A stretch of DNA of 36,145 bases from Saccoglossus kowalevskii. Lineage: Eukaryota > Hemichordata > Enteropneusta > Harrimaniidae. How positions within the stretch are numbered: position 1 is the stretch's first letter; each line of letters starts with the position of its first letter. Below are positions 11,201 to 22,100 of the stretch, piece after piece. The position numbers and the translations under genes are program-made. The DNA lies in assembly GCF_000003605.2 (NCBI RefSeq), contig NW_003122437.1:18883-55027 (forward strand). Direction: 5' to 3'. The notes under the pieces are model-generated. The model was not told where the DNA came from, searched no databases, and was given only the letters and a program-made list of their open reading frames with translations.

Positions 11201-12201
11201 TTTCTGTGATTGATTCAATGGTAGTGTCCAATGATGTTGTGAGATCTGTTGTAGGTTCTTCAGTGGTAATCTTCGTAGTTAATTCAGTGGTAGTATCCAA
11301 TGATGTTGTGAGATCTGTTGTAGATTCTTCAGTGGTAGTCTCCGTAGTTAATTCAGTGGTAGTGTCCAATGAGGTTGTGAGATCTGTTGTAGATTCTTCA
11401 GTGGTAATCTCCGTAGTTGATTCAATGGTAGTATCCAATGAAGTTGTGAGATCTGTTGTAGATTTTTCAGTAGTAGTCTCCGTAGTTAATTCAGTGGTAA
11501 TATCCAATGAAGTTGTGAGATCTGTTGTAGATTCTTCAGTGGTAATCTCCGTAGTTAATTCAGTGGTAGTGTCCAATAAAGTTGTGAGATCTGTTGTAGA
11601 TTCTTCAGTCGTAGTCTCCGTAGTTGATTCAGTGGTAGTATCCAATGAAGTTGTGAGATCTGTTGTAGATTCTTCAGTGGTAGTCTCCGTAGTTAATTCA
11701 GTGGTAGTGTTCAATAAAGTTGTGAGATCTGTTGTAGATTCTTCAGTAGTAATCTCCGTAGTTGATTCAGTGTTAGTATCCAATGAAGTTGTGAGATATG
11801 TTGTAGATTCTTCAGTTGTAGTCTCCGTAGTTGATTCAGTGGTAGTATGCAATGAGGTTGTGAGATCTGTTGTAGTTTCTTCAGTGGTAATCTCCGTAGT
11901 TAATTCAGTGATAGTATCCAATGAAGTTGTGAGATCTGTTGTAGGTTCTTCGGTGGATGAAATAATTCCTGAGGTTTGTGAAAAAAAATAAACATTAGTG
12001 GTCATGTGATCAGACGATGGTCAGGCGATTAGTGAAGCATTAGCTTTGAGCAAATTATGTATCTTACGTATTGTCTTTGATATGACTATAATTAGGCAAT
12101 GAAGTTTATATCTGATTAAAATGCTTATATTTAAATAATGTGTTACCTGGAATAATCCATATGCTAATTAGGATGATAATAATCTTCAGATTCGTACCCA
12201 T
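54..12201 (-). CDS. Giant cadherin with N-terminal mucin-like tract (19 exons, 3' end beyond window)
   Basis: Exons joined by GT-AG sites with matching phases, in transcript order: 12201-12147, 11968-10374, 10240-10136, 9992-9873, 9747-9018, 8857-8792, 8493-8092, 7741-6921, 6548-6444, 6350-6228, 5951-5213, 4736-4671, 4539-3983, 3429-3310, 3145-2956, 2788-2694, 2235-1998, 590-300, 196-54. They sum to exactly 2,187 codons. The product starts with a signal peptide, then a Thr-rich repeat (about residues 23-480), then about 16 EC repeats recognised by the calcium-binding DxNDNxP linker, DRE/LDRE and DxDxGxN motifs. No transmembrane segment or cytoplasmic tail is seen; these should lie left of position 1. 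The family mediates calcium-dependent adhesion at the cell surface. EC number is in the range of Fat, Dachsous or CDH23-like proteins, but I cannot assign an orthologue. Exon 19's donor was chosen because the paralogous next exon (exon 15) resumes with a Val-rich strand before LDIND. Confidence 0.9.
591..1997 (-). other. Cadherin intron 17, with a promoter-like island
   Basis: This 1.4-kb intron has no coding signal. At about 1110-1300 there is a GC-richer island with a CCAAT box (1183-1187), a TTTATA element (1198-1204) and an AATAAA (1292-1297) in order on the plus strand. That order and spacing resembles a solo LTR fossil, but I could not define its ends or terminal duplication. The rest is AT-rich and featureless. 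Confidence 0.3.
2694..3429 (-). CDS. Cadherin exons 14-16: EC13 end and EC14
   Basis: Exons 14 (3429-3310), 15 (3145-2956) and 16 (2788-2694) complete EC13 (METLDREEKEWYSFSVAA, VLDINDNHP) and give most of EC14 (DADAGTNAEVSYEI, then FYIDETEGTIYA and DRESKESY). Exon 14 occupies the same position as exons 3 and 9, but is 120 nt and lacks the closer similarity of that pair. Exon 16 starts after a TTTGAAG acceptor, which is weaker than its neighbours; phase and reading frame support it. Confidence 0.82.
3241..3270. repeat. (ATTAC)6 microsatellite
   Basis: Six perfect copies of the pentamer attac lie in the cadherin intron between exons 14 and 15. No function is implied. Confidence 0.95.
3680..3810. 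repeat. Inverted repeat with 19-bp GC-rich arms
   Basis: The left arm (3680-3698, tcgtcacctgcgcatgcgc) and right arm (3792-3810, gcgcgtgcgcaggtgacga) are reverse complements with one mismatch, 93 nt apart, inside cadherin intron 13. The arms contain TGCGCATGCGC, which matches the NRF-1 binding consensus. It could be a short MITE-like element or a paired regulatory site. Confidence 0.6.
3983..6548 (-). CDS. Cadherin exons 9-13: second five-EC block (rest of EC8 to EC12, start of EC13)
   Basis: Exons 9-13 are 105, 123, 739, 66 and 557 nt with the same phases as exons 3-7 for the first four. The linkers are VLDENDNSP (EC8), ILDVNDNNP (EC9), LIDINDNAP (EC10) and IVDINDNSP (EC11). EC12 ends in VTKTNDVALE, again a degenerate linker in the same place as EC5. 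Exon 9 resembles exon 3 (TTTEPLDRETRETYRYEVV against TTLLPLDRESRDLFHYAVV). Exon 13 also carries the start of EC13 through to FSINSN. Confidence 0.88.
6921..7741 (-). CDS. Cadherin exon 8: EC6, EC7 and start of EC8
   Basis: The 821-nt exon opens with a two-cysteine stretch (SSCVSNASWCGSFWYKF), then EC6 with a full VLDINDNAP linker. EC7 follows and ends in LTIMEATVDPGGR without the calcium motif. The first third of EC8 (TVMENSPAGTNV to VEQFHIDSYT) closes the exon. EC6 and EC7 have no counterpart between EC12 and EC13, so they are the part of the seven-EC period that was lost, or never copied, in the second unit. The donor is GTATGT at 6920. Confidence 0.88.
8092..10240 (-). CDS. Cadherin exons 3-7: first five-EC block (rest of EC1 to EC5)
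   Basis: Exons 3-7 are 105, 120, 730, 66 and 402 nt with phases 0, 0, 1, 1, 1 at their 3' ends. They encode the LDRES half of EC1 and its VLDVNDNSP linker, EC2 (ISDVNDNAP), EC3 (ITDINDNIP), EC4 (ILDVNDNSP) and EC5. EC5 ends in IYVIFKNVDNTN, with no DxNDN motif, so the linker to EC6 probably cannot hold the usual three calcium ions. The 66-nt exon 6 holds only the middle strand of EC4 (GEIYTNRMFDYEN). Confidence 0.88.
10374..11968 (-). CDS. Cadherin exon 2: Thr-rich mucin-like tract plus start of EC1
   Basis: This 1,595-nt exon is by far the largest of the gene. The acceptor (tract of T then CAAACCTCAG) ends at 11969 and the GTAAGT donor begins at 10373. It encodes about 460 residues of Thr/Ser/Glu/Asp-rich repeats. 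After these comes a 63-residue segment with one cysteine (APPCEVV) and the strand ending VEHFAIDIN. That last segment matches the 3' end of exon 8 (VEQFHIDSYT), so EC1 begins here. The Thr-rich part has no cysteines and reads as an extended, probably O-glycosylated stalk or brush. Confidence 0.85.
10580..11955 (-). repeat. Coding minisatellite of 69-nt (23-aa) units, about 20 copies
   Basis: By eye there are about 20 tandem units. The first 14, nearest the signal peptide, follow a TTDLTTSLDTTTELTTE then TTTEES pattern. The last six follow a TTSITTSLDTTADSTSE then ATTDEP pattern. One unit (the 13th) is shortened to 15 residues. In the last group ADS and AEP units alternate, which gives a 138-nt higher-order period, a sign of recent unequal exchange. 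Frame is kept throughout. Confidence 0.9.
12147..12201 (-). CDS. Cadherin exon 1: start codon and signal peptide
   Basis: The ATG at 12201-12199 sits in a strong Kozak context (ACCATGG). It opens MGTNLKIIIILISIWIIP, a short polar start followed by an uninterrupted hydrophobic core, typical of a secretory signal peptide. The exon ends in CCAG before a GTAACA donor at 12146 and leaves a phase-1 junction that joins cleanly to the acceptor at 11969. An ATG nine bases upstream is out of frame with the cadherin. The transcription start was not located. Confidence 0.85.
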
Positions 12202-15200
12202 GGTTCATCTTTGAAACAAAATTTATATAAAGCATGTTGCAATAAATTGTCAAACAACAACAACAACAATAAGCCATCACAATATTAGTAATTTGGCAGG
12301 CATAATGTAGGCGACCGAACTAGTAACGGAATCTGGGTTTTATCATTCCATGTCTAACATACAAAATATGAATTGTTTTCAACAAAGTTTCTTGGTAGAC
12401 ACATTAAACAACATACCAATATCAAAACAAATGTTAGCATGCTTTAGTTTGCGTATATTGCTTGGCTTACTCATTTGCGTCACTTTTCTATTTTAAATAC
12501 GCTTCACAAAACATAAATTCTATGGTAGTTAATAGATTTTTCGGCGATTGCAATAAAACATGTTTTCCAGACACCCCCCCCCCATCCAACCATAGCCCAG
12601 GCCATTCTATCGTCCACCAACCATACCACCATTTTATCCTACCTCACCACACCCCTATGCACCTTGAAAAAGCAGACAGTTCAAGTTGCCGTGTATGATT
12701 CGGTGTTATCGTCATGTATGTCACCAAAGAACAATCCCCTAAAAGTCCTGAGCCGTTAGTAAGATTTATTTTCATATTATATTCTTAAATTAGTGAGAGT
12801 CAAAGTGAAAAATAACAAATGTGAAATCCCGGGTACTGAGGAGCCCGGTTTTACTACTTTTATTGGCGTCGTGCCATCTAGTTGGGGAGGCGTTCTGCAT
12901 ATTCCTGTAGATTCTCACAGCAGACAGTCATGACGCTAGGAGCGTATAAGCAAGCAGGCTACCCATAAACGCCTAGCCGAACCCAGAGGAGAACAATAAA
13001 CTTTAGTCATTTCTTCAATTGAAGTATCGATTATTAATATTAGTATATATATCACAAGAACAATGTAGTTCACACTGTATATTGCAATAGACCTAGTATG
13101 AGATTTATAAACATCTCTCCATTGAAGATTTAACTACTCGGGGCTATTCTAATTAACCCTATTATATTAATATATCAGTATAACAGTGGCTCTTCGGTGC
13201 CCTATATACATAATAAACAGTAAAGTTGACTAAAATCAATTCCAAAATTAATCAATAAACCAGACGTTTAACAATAATCTAAATCATCGGAATAATAAAG
13301 CTACAATTGTTTTCACACAGTGGCACAGATCAGAATCCAAAACCACATACTGGTCTTCCCACCAAAAATACCAAAGTGTGAGCCCCAGAGTAAATAGAAA
13401 GTTGCCTGGGTACGCACACTTTGCTAAAAGTATTTCGTGTGCAGACACTATTGTATAAACTTATTTCTTGGTCGAAGCACGTTCCAAAATGTTCTCCTAG
13501 TAAAAGATCTTTAAGTACTGCGATAAAAAAAACAATGAGATCATTATTTGCATCGTATAATCATAATTAAGATTATAACAAATTTATACGTAAAAAGTCA
13601 TGACATATACTTAAATGTGTTTTTACAAAACGGTAAATATATATTATTACTTTAATGTAAAACGTCTGTGATTTCAAGTGGAATTATGAGTTCATACTGT
13701 CAGATTTGTTGATATTCTTATTTACTACTTTGATTACCACAGTTACACAACATGAGTTGGCTACAAAACTGGAACATGGTATACCTTCTCGTTGTTCACT
13801 GTCATATTGGAACGGAATATCCACTCTTAATTAAATAATGTCGTTTGTTAACAACAAAGATATGCGAAATTACGATATCAACACCTCATTGCGTTGTTGC
13901 AAGACAATTGCCAAAATCTAAGACACCTCCCTCTACATGCTCAATTTTAAAATATCCTACCATTCCTCAGGCTGTCTTGTCGCCATATCTCACTAACTAC
14001 TTGCACGTGCTCACTACCTGCACACACGACATATCGTACAGCGTGACCCTCAGTGTCACATCAGCCGCATATCATGTAGTTGGAGTGGGCATGTCACGTT
14101 GTGTTGACTAAACTCCCAATCATAATCAAACCAGGAATCCCCTTAAAGTAATCCCAGTCAAACATAGCCCCTAATCGATTTAGCTAAATCCCAAAGACGA
14201 GAATACAATACTGACAATAGGACTGGTTTGCGATATTAATTATTTCAGCTGAGTGTACAGTACGAAACAACTTATAAGTATATCATAGCGGCATTGCATT
14301 ATATGCATGACTGTAAATGTAATTAAAATATCATAGTTAATTAATCGAGACAGTTATTAACATGACAATGGGCACCTATATGCCGAGTGTGGATATAATC
14401 ACTGCGCTCTGTATGTCAGAGCAACTATAAACTTTGAACATTTCCTTATTTGAAGTAATCTATATCTGATAGAGTACGACTATGAGGACACTATGGTTAA
14501 TTAACAGACTGTTGTGGGCCGGGTTCCATTACCAACCCGTTAATTAACGATAGCGACCGTGTGGGAGTTCTCAATTTCACAAGTTGCAGACCCATCATAA
14601 AAACTTCTTTTCTGCTAAACGGGAATTGTTTAGAACAAAGAAAGAAGAGGTTGGAACAGTGAGCAAAACAGTCTCTTGCAACACAATTAGGAGTTGGTCA
14701 TTTATTATCGAGGGGGTCTTTTCACGTATACATAAATCTAGAACTAATTGTTTGCACTTTCTTTTGAATACGCACAGATTACGATCTCTTCTTAAGTTTT
14801 TTTCTTTAAAGCTGCAAAATAGATAATGGAATAAACAAGATATCACATAAGTACATCTAGGGGTCACGGTCGAAGCGGCAAGTTGAGTCACAATCAAGGG
14901 TGAACGCGGTAACATATTTTTCACATTGCCTAATATTTTTAGGAATGTATTCCATGTGATTGTTTATTTAAAAGTTCGAGGGAAAAAAAAACGTACCCGG
15001 GATTTGTTTAATTATGAACCTCAACTATTTTGACATATATTCAATTCAAAATGGCCACCAGGCTATGAGGAAATAACAAAGTAATTCTTTCCGTGGAATT
15101 CACTCATCAAATTGTCAATTTTTTTAGTGATTTTCAATTTTCCGCGTTCATGGTTAAACAATTAAATATCGATTGGATCATACACATTCCCTGATGTATC

Positions 15201-17160
15201 TCATTAGATTGGTTATGTTCATTTTCATTGCTAAATTACTATAACGTTTGAAACAAAGGACACATTAACTGATCTAAACACAAATAAGAATGATGTGCCA
15301 TGACATAAGCTTAGTATTTGTTTAAAGTTAATGCATTAAGTTGGTCACACGGTTGCATGAAATTTAAATTTAACTATATAATGTGGTGAGGTCACTGATA
15401 TGCTGTGTGCAAAATATGGAGCATACTGTCCATAACTCCACGGTACATTCCATCCCGGGGATTAAGAGGGCAGCTTTAAATTCACATGATCTACTATAAT
15501 AATTAGGAAATACAATCTGACAATAAATTAATATTACCTGCGTGGTTGCTATATTTCCAACTCGTGTTTTTCTATACGCTTTACCAAGTTTTATTAATCC
15601 AAGACGAGGGGCATAGTCGTTGTTGGCTCCGTACAGGTACCAATCACAAGAACTATGCAACGCTCTATTGTTGTGTTACGTGTGTTGGCATGGTATTGCA
15701 AACACGTCAAAATATGATAAGCTAAGTCAACATACATGATAAGCGTACAGTAGTACATTAAGTGATTAGTGCGTGGTATCAAATATATGCCAGTATGAAT
15801 GTGAGCCCTCTATTTACATACGAATGTCACAATTACCGTTGTTCTAAATTACTATTTATCATATTTGATAAAATAGTCTATACTATATCTTTTATTTGCT
15901 CTAACGTGATCGACGACGGCCAGATAAGGACAAAGTTGGCGAGTTGTGTTATTAACTTTGATGATTTGATGAGATAAGAAGCCGTGCGCTGTTGAATATA
16001 ACGAGATTCTCAATGGGCTTGTAACAGTTAACGATAGCAGCGAAGGCATCGGCAATGACCTGCTTTACACAGCACAGTATACGTGTTACAAGTGTTTCAC
16101 GTGCGCGTCATATGTTATGTGATAAATTACGTCAGTAGCTCTGCGTACATATGCCCCTCAATGTCCGTGCATTGCGCACATCGTGCGATTTAACAGCTCA
16201 TGTTTATACCTACATTGTAATTGTGTACAAAGCGACTTCACCGTGACATTTCCAGAATTACGTGGTACATGTACTGTTATAAGTCGAATGTGTACCTGCA
16301 AAAACTTGTACTAGCATTCTTTTTATAACAAACAACTACAAACAAGGAAGACAACATGGTAAATAATTATGCCGTATTTGGAAAAAAAATATCACGTGAT
16401 ACATGAACCCGTAAATGATCTATTGCAAACGCATTTCCACGTATATTCAATATTGTATGATTGTACGTAAAAAAAGGTTTCAAGACTATTCACATTCACT
16501 ATTCACATGAAGATTAAAACTTTTAGTACTATTTCCAAATTGCCTGTACATTGCCTGTGCAGATTAACGAGTACAAACTGAGACATTATCAAGCATTCTC
16601 CGTCGCCGAGACTATGGGTCTTTTATCACTAAGCTAGGTAGTCGTCAGGGAACGTCCCACAATTTAGTTGCGGCTCTCTGTGGCTCCCTATGTCACGACG
16701 ATTCTGCAAGGGAGAGTGATTATCAAGCTTTAATTAGGTATTGCTTAGGTGCTTGGAAAGTATCGAAGGAGTCACTAGCGGTAAATGGTGCAAGTCGCGC
16801 CCAGGTCAAACCTCATACTTGTGATTCCCATTAGAAGAGCGCATTGGATTGTGGGAAAATCAATGTTTATCAACACAAATGTCGCACATGCGCAGCACGA
16901 CGACCACCTCCCTTTAATAAACATATTATCGATCAGCGTTATCGATGGTGTGATGCGAGAAAATATATTGCTTTTTGTCGACTTTGAAGTTTGAAAAGTT
17001 CGACTGTCCGTATATTTATATTTGAGGGCTTACTCTCATGCTTTGTTCTGTAACCGTTTATACACCACACACTGTAATAATAATGATGAAATTCAAGATG
17101 AAATTGTTAAAAAAAAATTGCATTTCCCGTTTTTGAGTCTAGTTGTTACTGTATACCACC
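12202..17160. other. Intergenic region between cadherin and SRSF3
   Basis: About 5 kb with no gene I can support; open frames are short, in all directions, and match no family I know. It contains a CAA run (about 12254-12269) and a ten-C run (12574-12583). A GC-richer island at about 12820-13010 has an inverted CCAAT, a TATAAG and an AATAAA, LTR-like but undefined at its ends. The cadherin and SRSF3 are transcribed away from each other, so both promoters should lie in or at the edges of this stretch. Confidence 0.6.
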
Positions 17161-17384
17161 TGTGATGGCGCTCCAATGGGATACTGCCCTCTGTGGTGAT
17201 ACCCTGCAATGATGTGACGCCATTTTTCTTGATTGGTGAGAAAGGGTGGATTTATGCGCGTTTGTTCCCGTTTTTTTTTGTAAGCGTTTCTCATTTCTTT
17301 CAGGCATTATTACTGCAATTTATGCCTGTTATACAATTCTGAGATTTGCCGAGAAGATTACTGACAAGGTTTAGGGTTTTTTGG
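17160..17384 (+). promoter_or_regulatory. SRSF3: Candidate SRSF3 promoter and non-coding first exon
   Basis: The SRSF3 start codon is only six bases inside its exon (acceptor at 18974), so a 5' UTR exon must lie upstream. The best donor is TTGG followed by GTAAGTAT at 17385. Just before it lie an inverted CCAAT box (gattggtgag, 17231-17240) and a tgacgccatttt motif (CRE/YY1-like). No TATA box is clear. The transcription start and left edge of the exon are not determined. Vertebrate SRSF3 also starts translation in a later exon. Confidence 0.4.
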
Positions 17385-18102
17385 GTAAGTATGGAGGCAT
17401 TTTGTAGTCGTAAAATCCTGGCAAATTATTGGGTTAGTGTCGTCGTGACAAAAGAAATCGTTGCGTTTCGTTAAGTTTGTGTCCGTGCTTGTTTAGGTTC
17501 TCGTTTGTTACGAACACACTAGACTATGCATATAACGATGTGATAATAATTTTTGATTCAAAGATTTCGTTTTAAATTTATGTGGTGTTCTTTGATAATT
17601 TGTAATAATAGTATCTCAACGTCGTGATTTTGAATCTGGTAACTCCATAACTGTATTCTAAAGCACGTTTTTCTCTGGCCGTAGGCCATGTTTTTACATT
17701 TTTGATTGTTTATTTATAATTGGAAGTTTGCGACGCATTATTCAACAATATTCTGTTAACGTCTTGGCTCAAAAATTGTTTAAACCAATATGAAAATGGT
17801 AATGGTCCGTGGTAATTTGCAATATTATTTTGCATGAATTCCCGAATATTGATAGCATTTGCGCTTGCGCGTGACCCAAGGGCAACAAACCGGAAGGTAA
17901 GGCCTAATTTTCCAAACTCGTTGAGTCGCGCAATACAGGTTTCCAACTCGTAGCATAAAAAAATCTTTTCTAATAAAAGTGCAATCACCTTTCAACCAAC
18001 TCTTGTCAGCCTCTGGAAATTTGGACACTATTCTGCCTAAGTAAGAAAAACGAACATGAAAATTATCTTTGTCTATAGTGTCATATTGTCTTTATATTCC
18101 GT

Positions 18103-18290
18103 GATTCTCTAAGACAGACCGGAAACGGAAACTAGACAAAAACAAACAAATTTTATAGTTAGTGTGAGGGAAATAACGTTGCTAAGTATTATCGTCAGGG
18201 AAAGCTATTGTTTAAGCTAGTCTGTGATTGGTTGCTGCAATGTTCGGGGCATTTTGACCAGTTTGTGACGTAGGCTTGTCTTAGAGAATC
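18103..18290. mobile_element. MITE-like element with inverted termini
   Basis: The left end (18103-18120, gattctctaagacagacc) is the reverse complement of the right end (18273-18290, ggcttgtcttagagaatc) with two mismatches. A weaker second match (AACTRGWCAAAA) lies further in on both sides. The 188-nt unit has no coding capacity. It sits in the 5' UTR intron of SRSF3. Target-site duplication is not clear. Confidence 0.55.
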
Positions 18291-18525
18291 TTTTAAAAAC
18301 TATTACAAATGTGCCACTGTCTGCTGGATCGCCTGTTTGTTGCTTTTATTTGACTTTTTATATTTTTGTCCTACGCTGTGGTTGCAAGGTAGTTTACATA
18401 TGCACAAAAAGAATTGCATTACAGGAATCAGGAATTGCACAGCTCATTTGATTATTACATTTATGCCATATTTGCTTTATTACAAGCACCTACAAACCAA
18501 AAATTGTGTGTGTTCTATACTAAGT

Positions 18526-18600
18526 CATTATTATTATTATTTTAAACTTATATAGCGCCATAATTCCTGAAAGTCTGAACAAAGGCGCTTCATAATGGTA
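18526..18600. repeat. Interspersed repeat fragment (ATT run plus TATAGCGCC / AAAGGCGCTT)
   Basis: An ATT trinucleotide run is followed by acttatatagcgcc and, 20 nt later, aaaggcgctt. I recall this arrangement from dispersed repeats in several invertebrate and fish genomes. Family assignment needs a repeat-library search. Confidence 0.4.
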
Positions 18601-18974
18601 AGAATATAACAAAACTGAAAGTTATTGTTGATTGCCTTTGTAGGCTTGCTAAATATTTAACTAAGTGAAAGAAAGTCTGCACTTGGTTCAACTTTTAGAC
18701 TCCATTGATTGTTGTGTACATAATTGTCAGTCTATTGTTTGCCATTGGAATTGTACATATTAATTAGTTTAACAGGTTTTTTCATTTGCATAGGGATAAA
18801 ACATTGTTTTATGTGTCTATTATCTGGGAATTGATTTATCAAGAGAACAATGTCTTCTTGTACAATAAGTGGGCATTCTTATCATGTAGAAATTATTTGC
18901 TGTCTCTGTAAGAAACTGGTGTTGTGCAATGAGATATTGACTCAGAATTCATAACTCTCATTTTTTTCTTCTAG

Positions 18975-19192
18975 TCAAGCATGTCTCATTGGCGGGACAC
19001 ATGTGGCCTGGACTGTAAAGTCTACGTAGGTGACTTGGGATCTGGGGCAGCTAAACATGAACTAGAAAGAGCTTTCAGTCACTATGGGCCGTTGCGCAAT
19101 GTCTGGGTTGCAAGGAACCCGCCTGGTTTTGCATTTGTAGAGTTTGAAGACCCAAGAGATGCAAGTGATTCAGTTAGAGGACTGGATGGAAG
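18975..19192 (+). CDS. SRSF3: SRSF3 coding exon 1: start and most of the RRM
   Basis: The acceptor (tttttttcttctag) ends at 18974 and the ATG is at 18981-18983. The exon encodes residues 1-70 plus two bases of Arg71, covering beta-1 to alpha-2 of the RRM. The donor is GTGAGA at 19193. Confidence 0.93.
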
Positions 19193-22100
19193 GTGAGATA
19201 AATGTTGTAATTATGTGAGTTGTAGTTATCTAAACTGGAGCTGGTCTTGTACAATGTATGTCTGTAGGAGCTGCTAATTGATAACAAAATTGATTGACTA
19301 TTTTTAGGCAGATTTGTATTTTTACAAAGCTAGAGCGTAAAGAAGTTGTTGTATGTTTAAAATTATTGCCAAACTTGCAAATGCTAGATCATATGACATA
19401 TGTCTGTATTTTCATTTAAACAAAAAATGTATCACTGTTTATTAAATTAACCAAAAATTTATTCATGCACAAAAAAAAATTTCCATTTGTATCCTATTCT
19501 TATAAAATTCATTCTCTATTTTTACTACCTGGAATCACATTTTTATATTAGGTCTATCAAAATAATTTCATGCCCATGAAGTCTTGCAGAGGCTTCTATT
19601 CGTTTTGATGTTCCTGCAGTATTATTTACTTGCATCACATGGGTTAACTATTACAGGGTTATATGCGGAAGGCGTGTCAGAGTTGAGCAATCTAGTGGTA
19701 AGAGCAGAAGGCCTCGATACAGAGAGAGGGGACCTCCCCCACCACCACGTAGAAGTCATTATGATGATCGTGATTATGACCGCCGACCCAGCAGAAGGTA
19801 TGTGTTTATGTAATGGAACTGTGTAAATTTTTCTTCCTCAGAGCTTAAAAAGTCTAGAAATGAAGTCTGTTATCATTGTCATTTCATATTTTATTTTTAA
19901 TTTCAATATTTTTTATATAAATTGCTAATACAATGATTTGATTTTGTTTTTCTATTGTACATAAAAACAGTCAAATAATGCTTTCCTGAATTAAAAATTG
20001 TATATGCCTAATTTGTTGGCATGCCATGAACTAAAATAATCATTGCTTTATAAGCGCATGATGTTCAGTTTTCACTATGTTGTTTTAGTCTACGTCCCTC
20101 ATGACATTACAGGAGTACCATGTTTTTTTACATCACTAATCAACACTTTATTTGGATTTTTTTTTTCAATGTCTTGCACGTGTGAAACTGGCATATTCAT
20201 AAAATTTAAAAAATCAAAATTCCACATTTTTTAAGCTGAAACATTTTTTTTTAATTTGTGTGCATAATGTTTAACTGCTGTTTCCTTACATCAATGTAGA
20301 TCATTAATTGATTATGTTTTGCTTGTGCACGTTGATAATAGGGATGTAAGGTTGCTATTGTTATCATGTGTTTATATTTTGGAATAATGACTTGGGTGCA
20401 CACCTTTGCAGGGTCTATAGCCCCTCCTACAGCCCAACAATCAACAACTACTAGTGCATCTACAACTAGTTCATGCTGTACAACTTCTGCAATGTCAAAA
20501 ATCCGTTCAACTCGACCTTCAACATGAACTCCTTCGGCCCAACATCAATCAGTTATCATCACCTCAACCAACACCACCTACATCAGTTGGCAACAACATC
20601 ATGCAACATTTCTGAGCATGCCTAGCGATCGTGCAACAGGCCACCGCCACACAACTACGACTACAATCAACGTTATATTATTTAACAACTCCAGCCCTTC
20701 AACAACTACCACCATCACCACCACCACAACTTTTCAATTTATTATCAACACTGCTGGCCTTATTGTCATTGTAAGGCTCAATGTTTTGACCTCTTAAAGA
20801 TGTTTTCTGCACAGCGTTTCAAGTCAGGTAGGAGGCGATACAAAGCCATGTAATTGCAAATAGGTTTTATCCTCTAACAAAAAACAATTAATTAAAAACA
20901 AGTTGTCTGGTGTTGAGTAGTTTTACGCCATTCTGAAGACTTATTTGATATAACCTCACTCAGTGTTTGCTAAAACTGTTCGACGCTTGAATATATAATT
21001 GCTGTTAAAATCTGGTATACTCGTATTTAGTTCATCTGTCAATGTACTGTTGCAGTTCTGTATACGAGGTCCAAATGCGAATTAGTTTAATTGAGTTTAA
21101 CACTTGTTACTTTTTCCTTGGACATTGCTGAAGGTGATAGACTTGTCTACATGCAGTGTTCTCCCCAGGACCATTCAGCATCGTTGTTATCATTTGAAGT
21201 GGTCTATTTTTTATGGACATTACATGTGTCAGAATGATAGTACCATAAAATTTTCAAATAGGCCCCAGCATAATTTGAAATAAATTTCCAAATTAAAATC
21301 CTAGATTGACTATTGAAGTTATTCTTATAAACAAACTCCCGAATGCTCAAAAAGTATGTAAATAAGTTGTACCCGGTACATGTAATTTGTGTATGCAATG
21401 AAGTAATAATCATACCAAGGAAAAACAAAGCATATTAACAATGGAGGAGAATAACTAGTTTGAGATATAAAACAATTTTGTTTTTGATAGCATAGTTATA
21501 CATGCAAACATCAAAGTTGAATTCTTGGGAAAACTAGTCTGATTTTGTTTTTAAATCACCTCAAAATAAAATGATCAAAAATCAACTTAAACAACACAAA
21601 GAAATCAAACAAACTACATATCCTGATGCAAAGATTCCTGAAAAAAAGCACATTCAAGAGTTTGACAAAACTTTAGTTAAAATACATGTGTACATTACAC
21701 TTACTATAAAAAAAAATTGAATGATATTCAACGAAACTCTTGAAATGTAAATCACCAATGAAAGTAAAAAGGTATATTCAGTATCTTTGCTATGAATAAC
21801 ATAATCTAATAAAACATGTTCTAATTTACAAATTTGAAAGTATGCAATACATTTTTGCCTGGGGGGAACACTGTCACAAGAATGAAGGAGTAACAACACA
21901 ACAGCGTACAAATTGCATGTGTATGCATTTCAAATAAAGATCAAAATTTTCATATAGTTCTTGGTATTTCAACCGTGGATAATAATAAAAACTATTGTCT
22001 CTCCCCGGTTATACAAATATTGTTGCAATCTGCTTAAGCATCAGTGCTTCATTGATTTTAGCTCAGAAGTGTAAACCATATAAAAAAACTTGATTTGTAT

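Noticed and set aside
10558-11991. A 477-codon plus-strand open frame opposite the Thr-rich tract (VVS-type repeats)
   Set aside because: It is the antisense shadow of a repetitive exon: ACN/GAN codons read backward give valine and serine without stops. It has no splice or domain support.
12223-12230. TATATAAA-like sequence upstream of the cadherin ATG
   Set aside because: It lies only about 25 nt before the ATG, so a start site set by it would fall at or inside the start codon.
14521-14560. gggttccattaccaaccc as a possible tRNA T-arm
   Set aside because: No anticodon or acceptor stem can be built around it.
17710-18028. Two overlapping minus-strand frames near the SRSF3 5' region
   Set aside because: They match no family I know, have no clear splice partners and overlap the SRSF3 5' intron.
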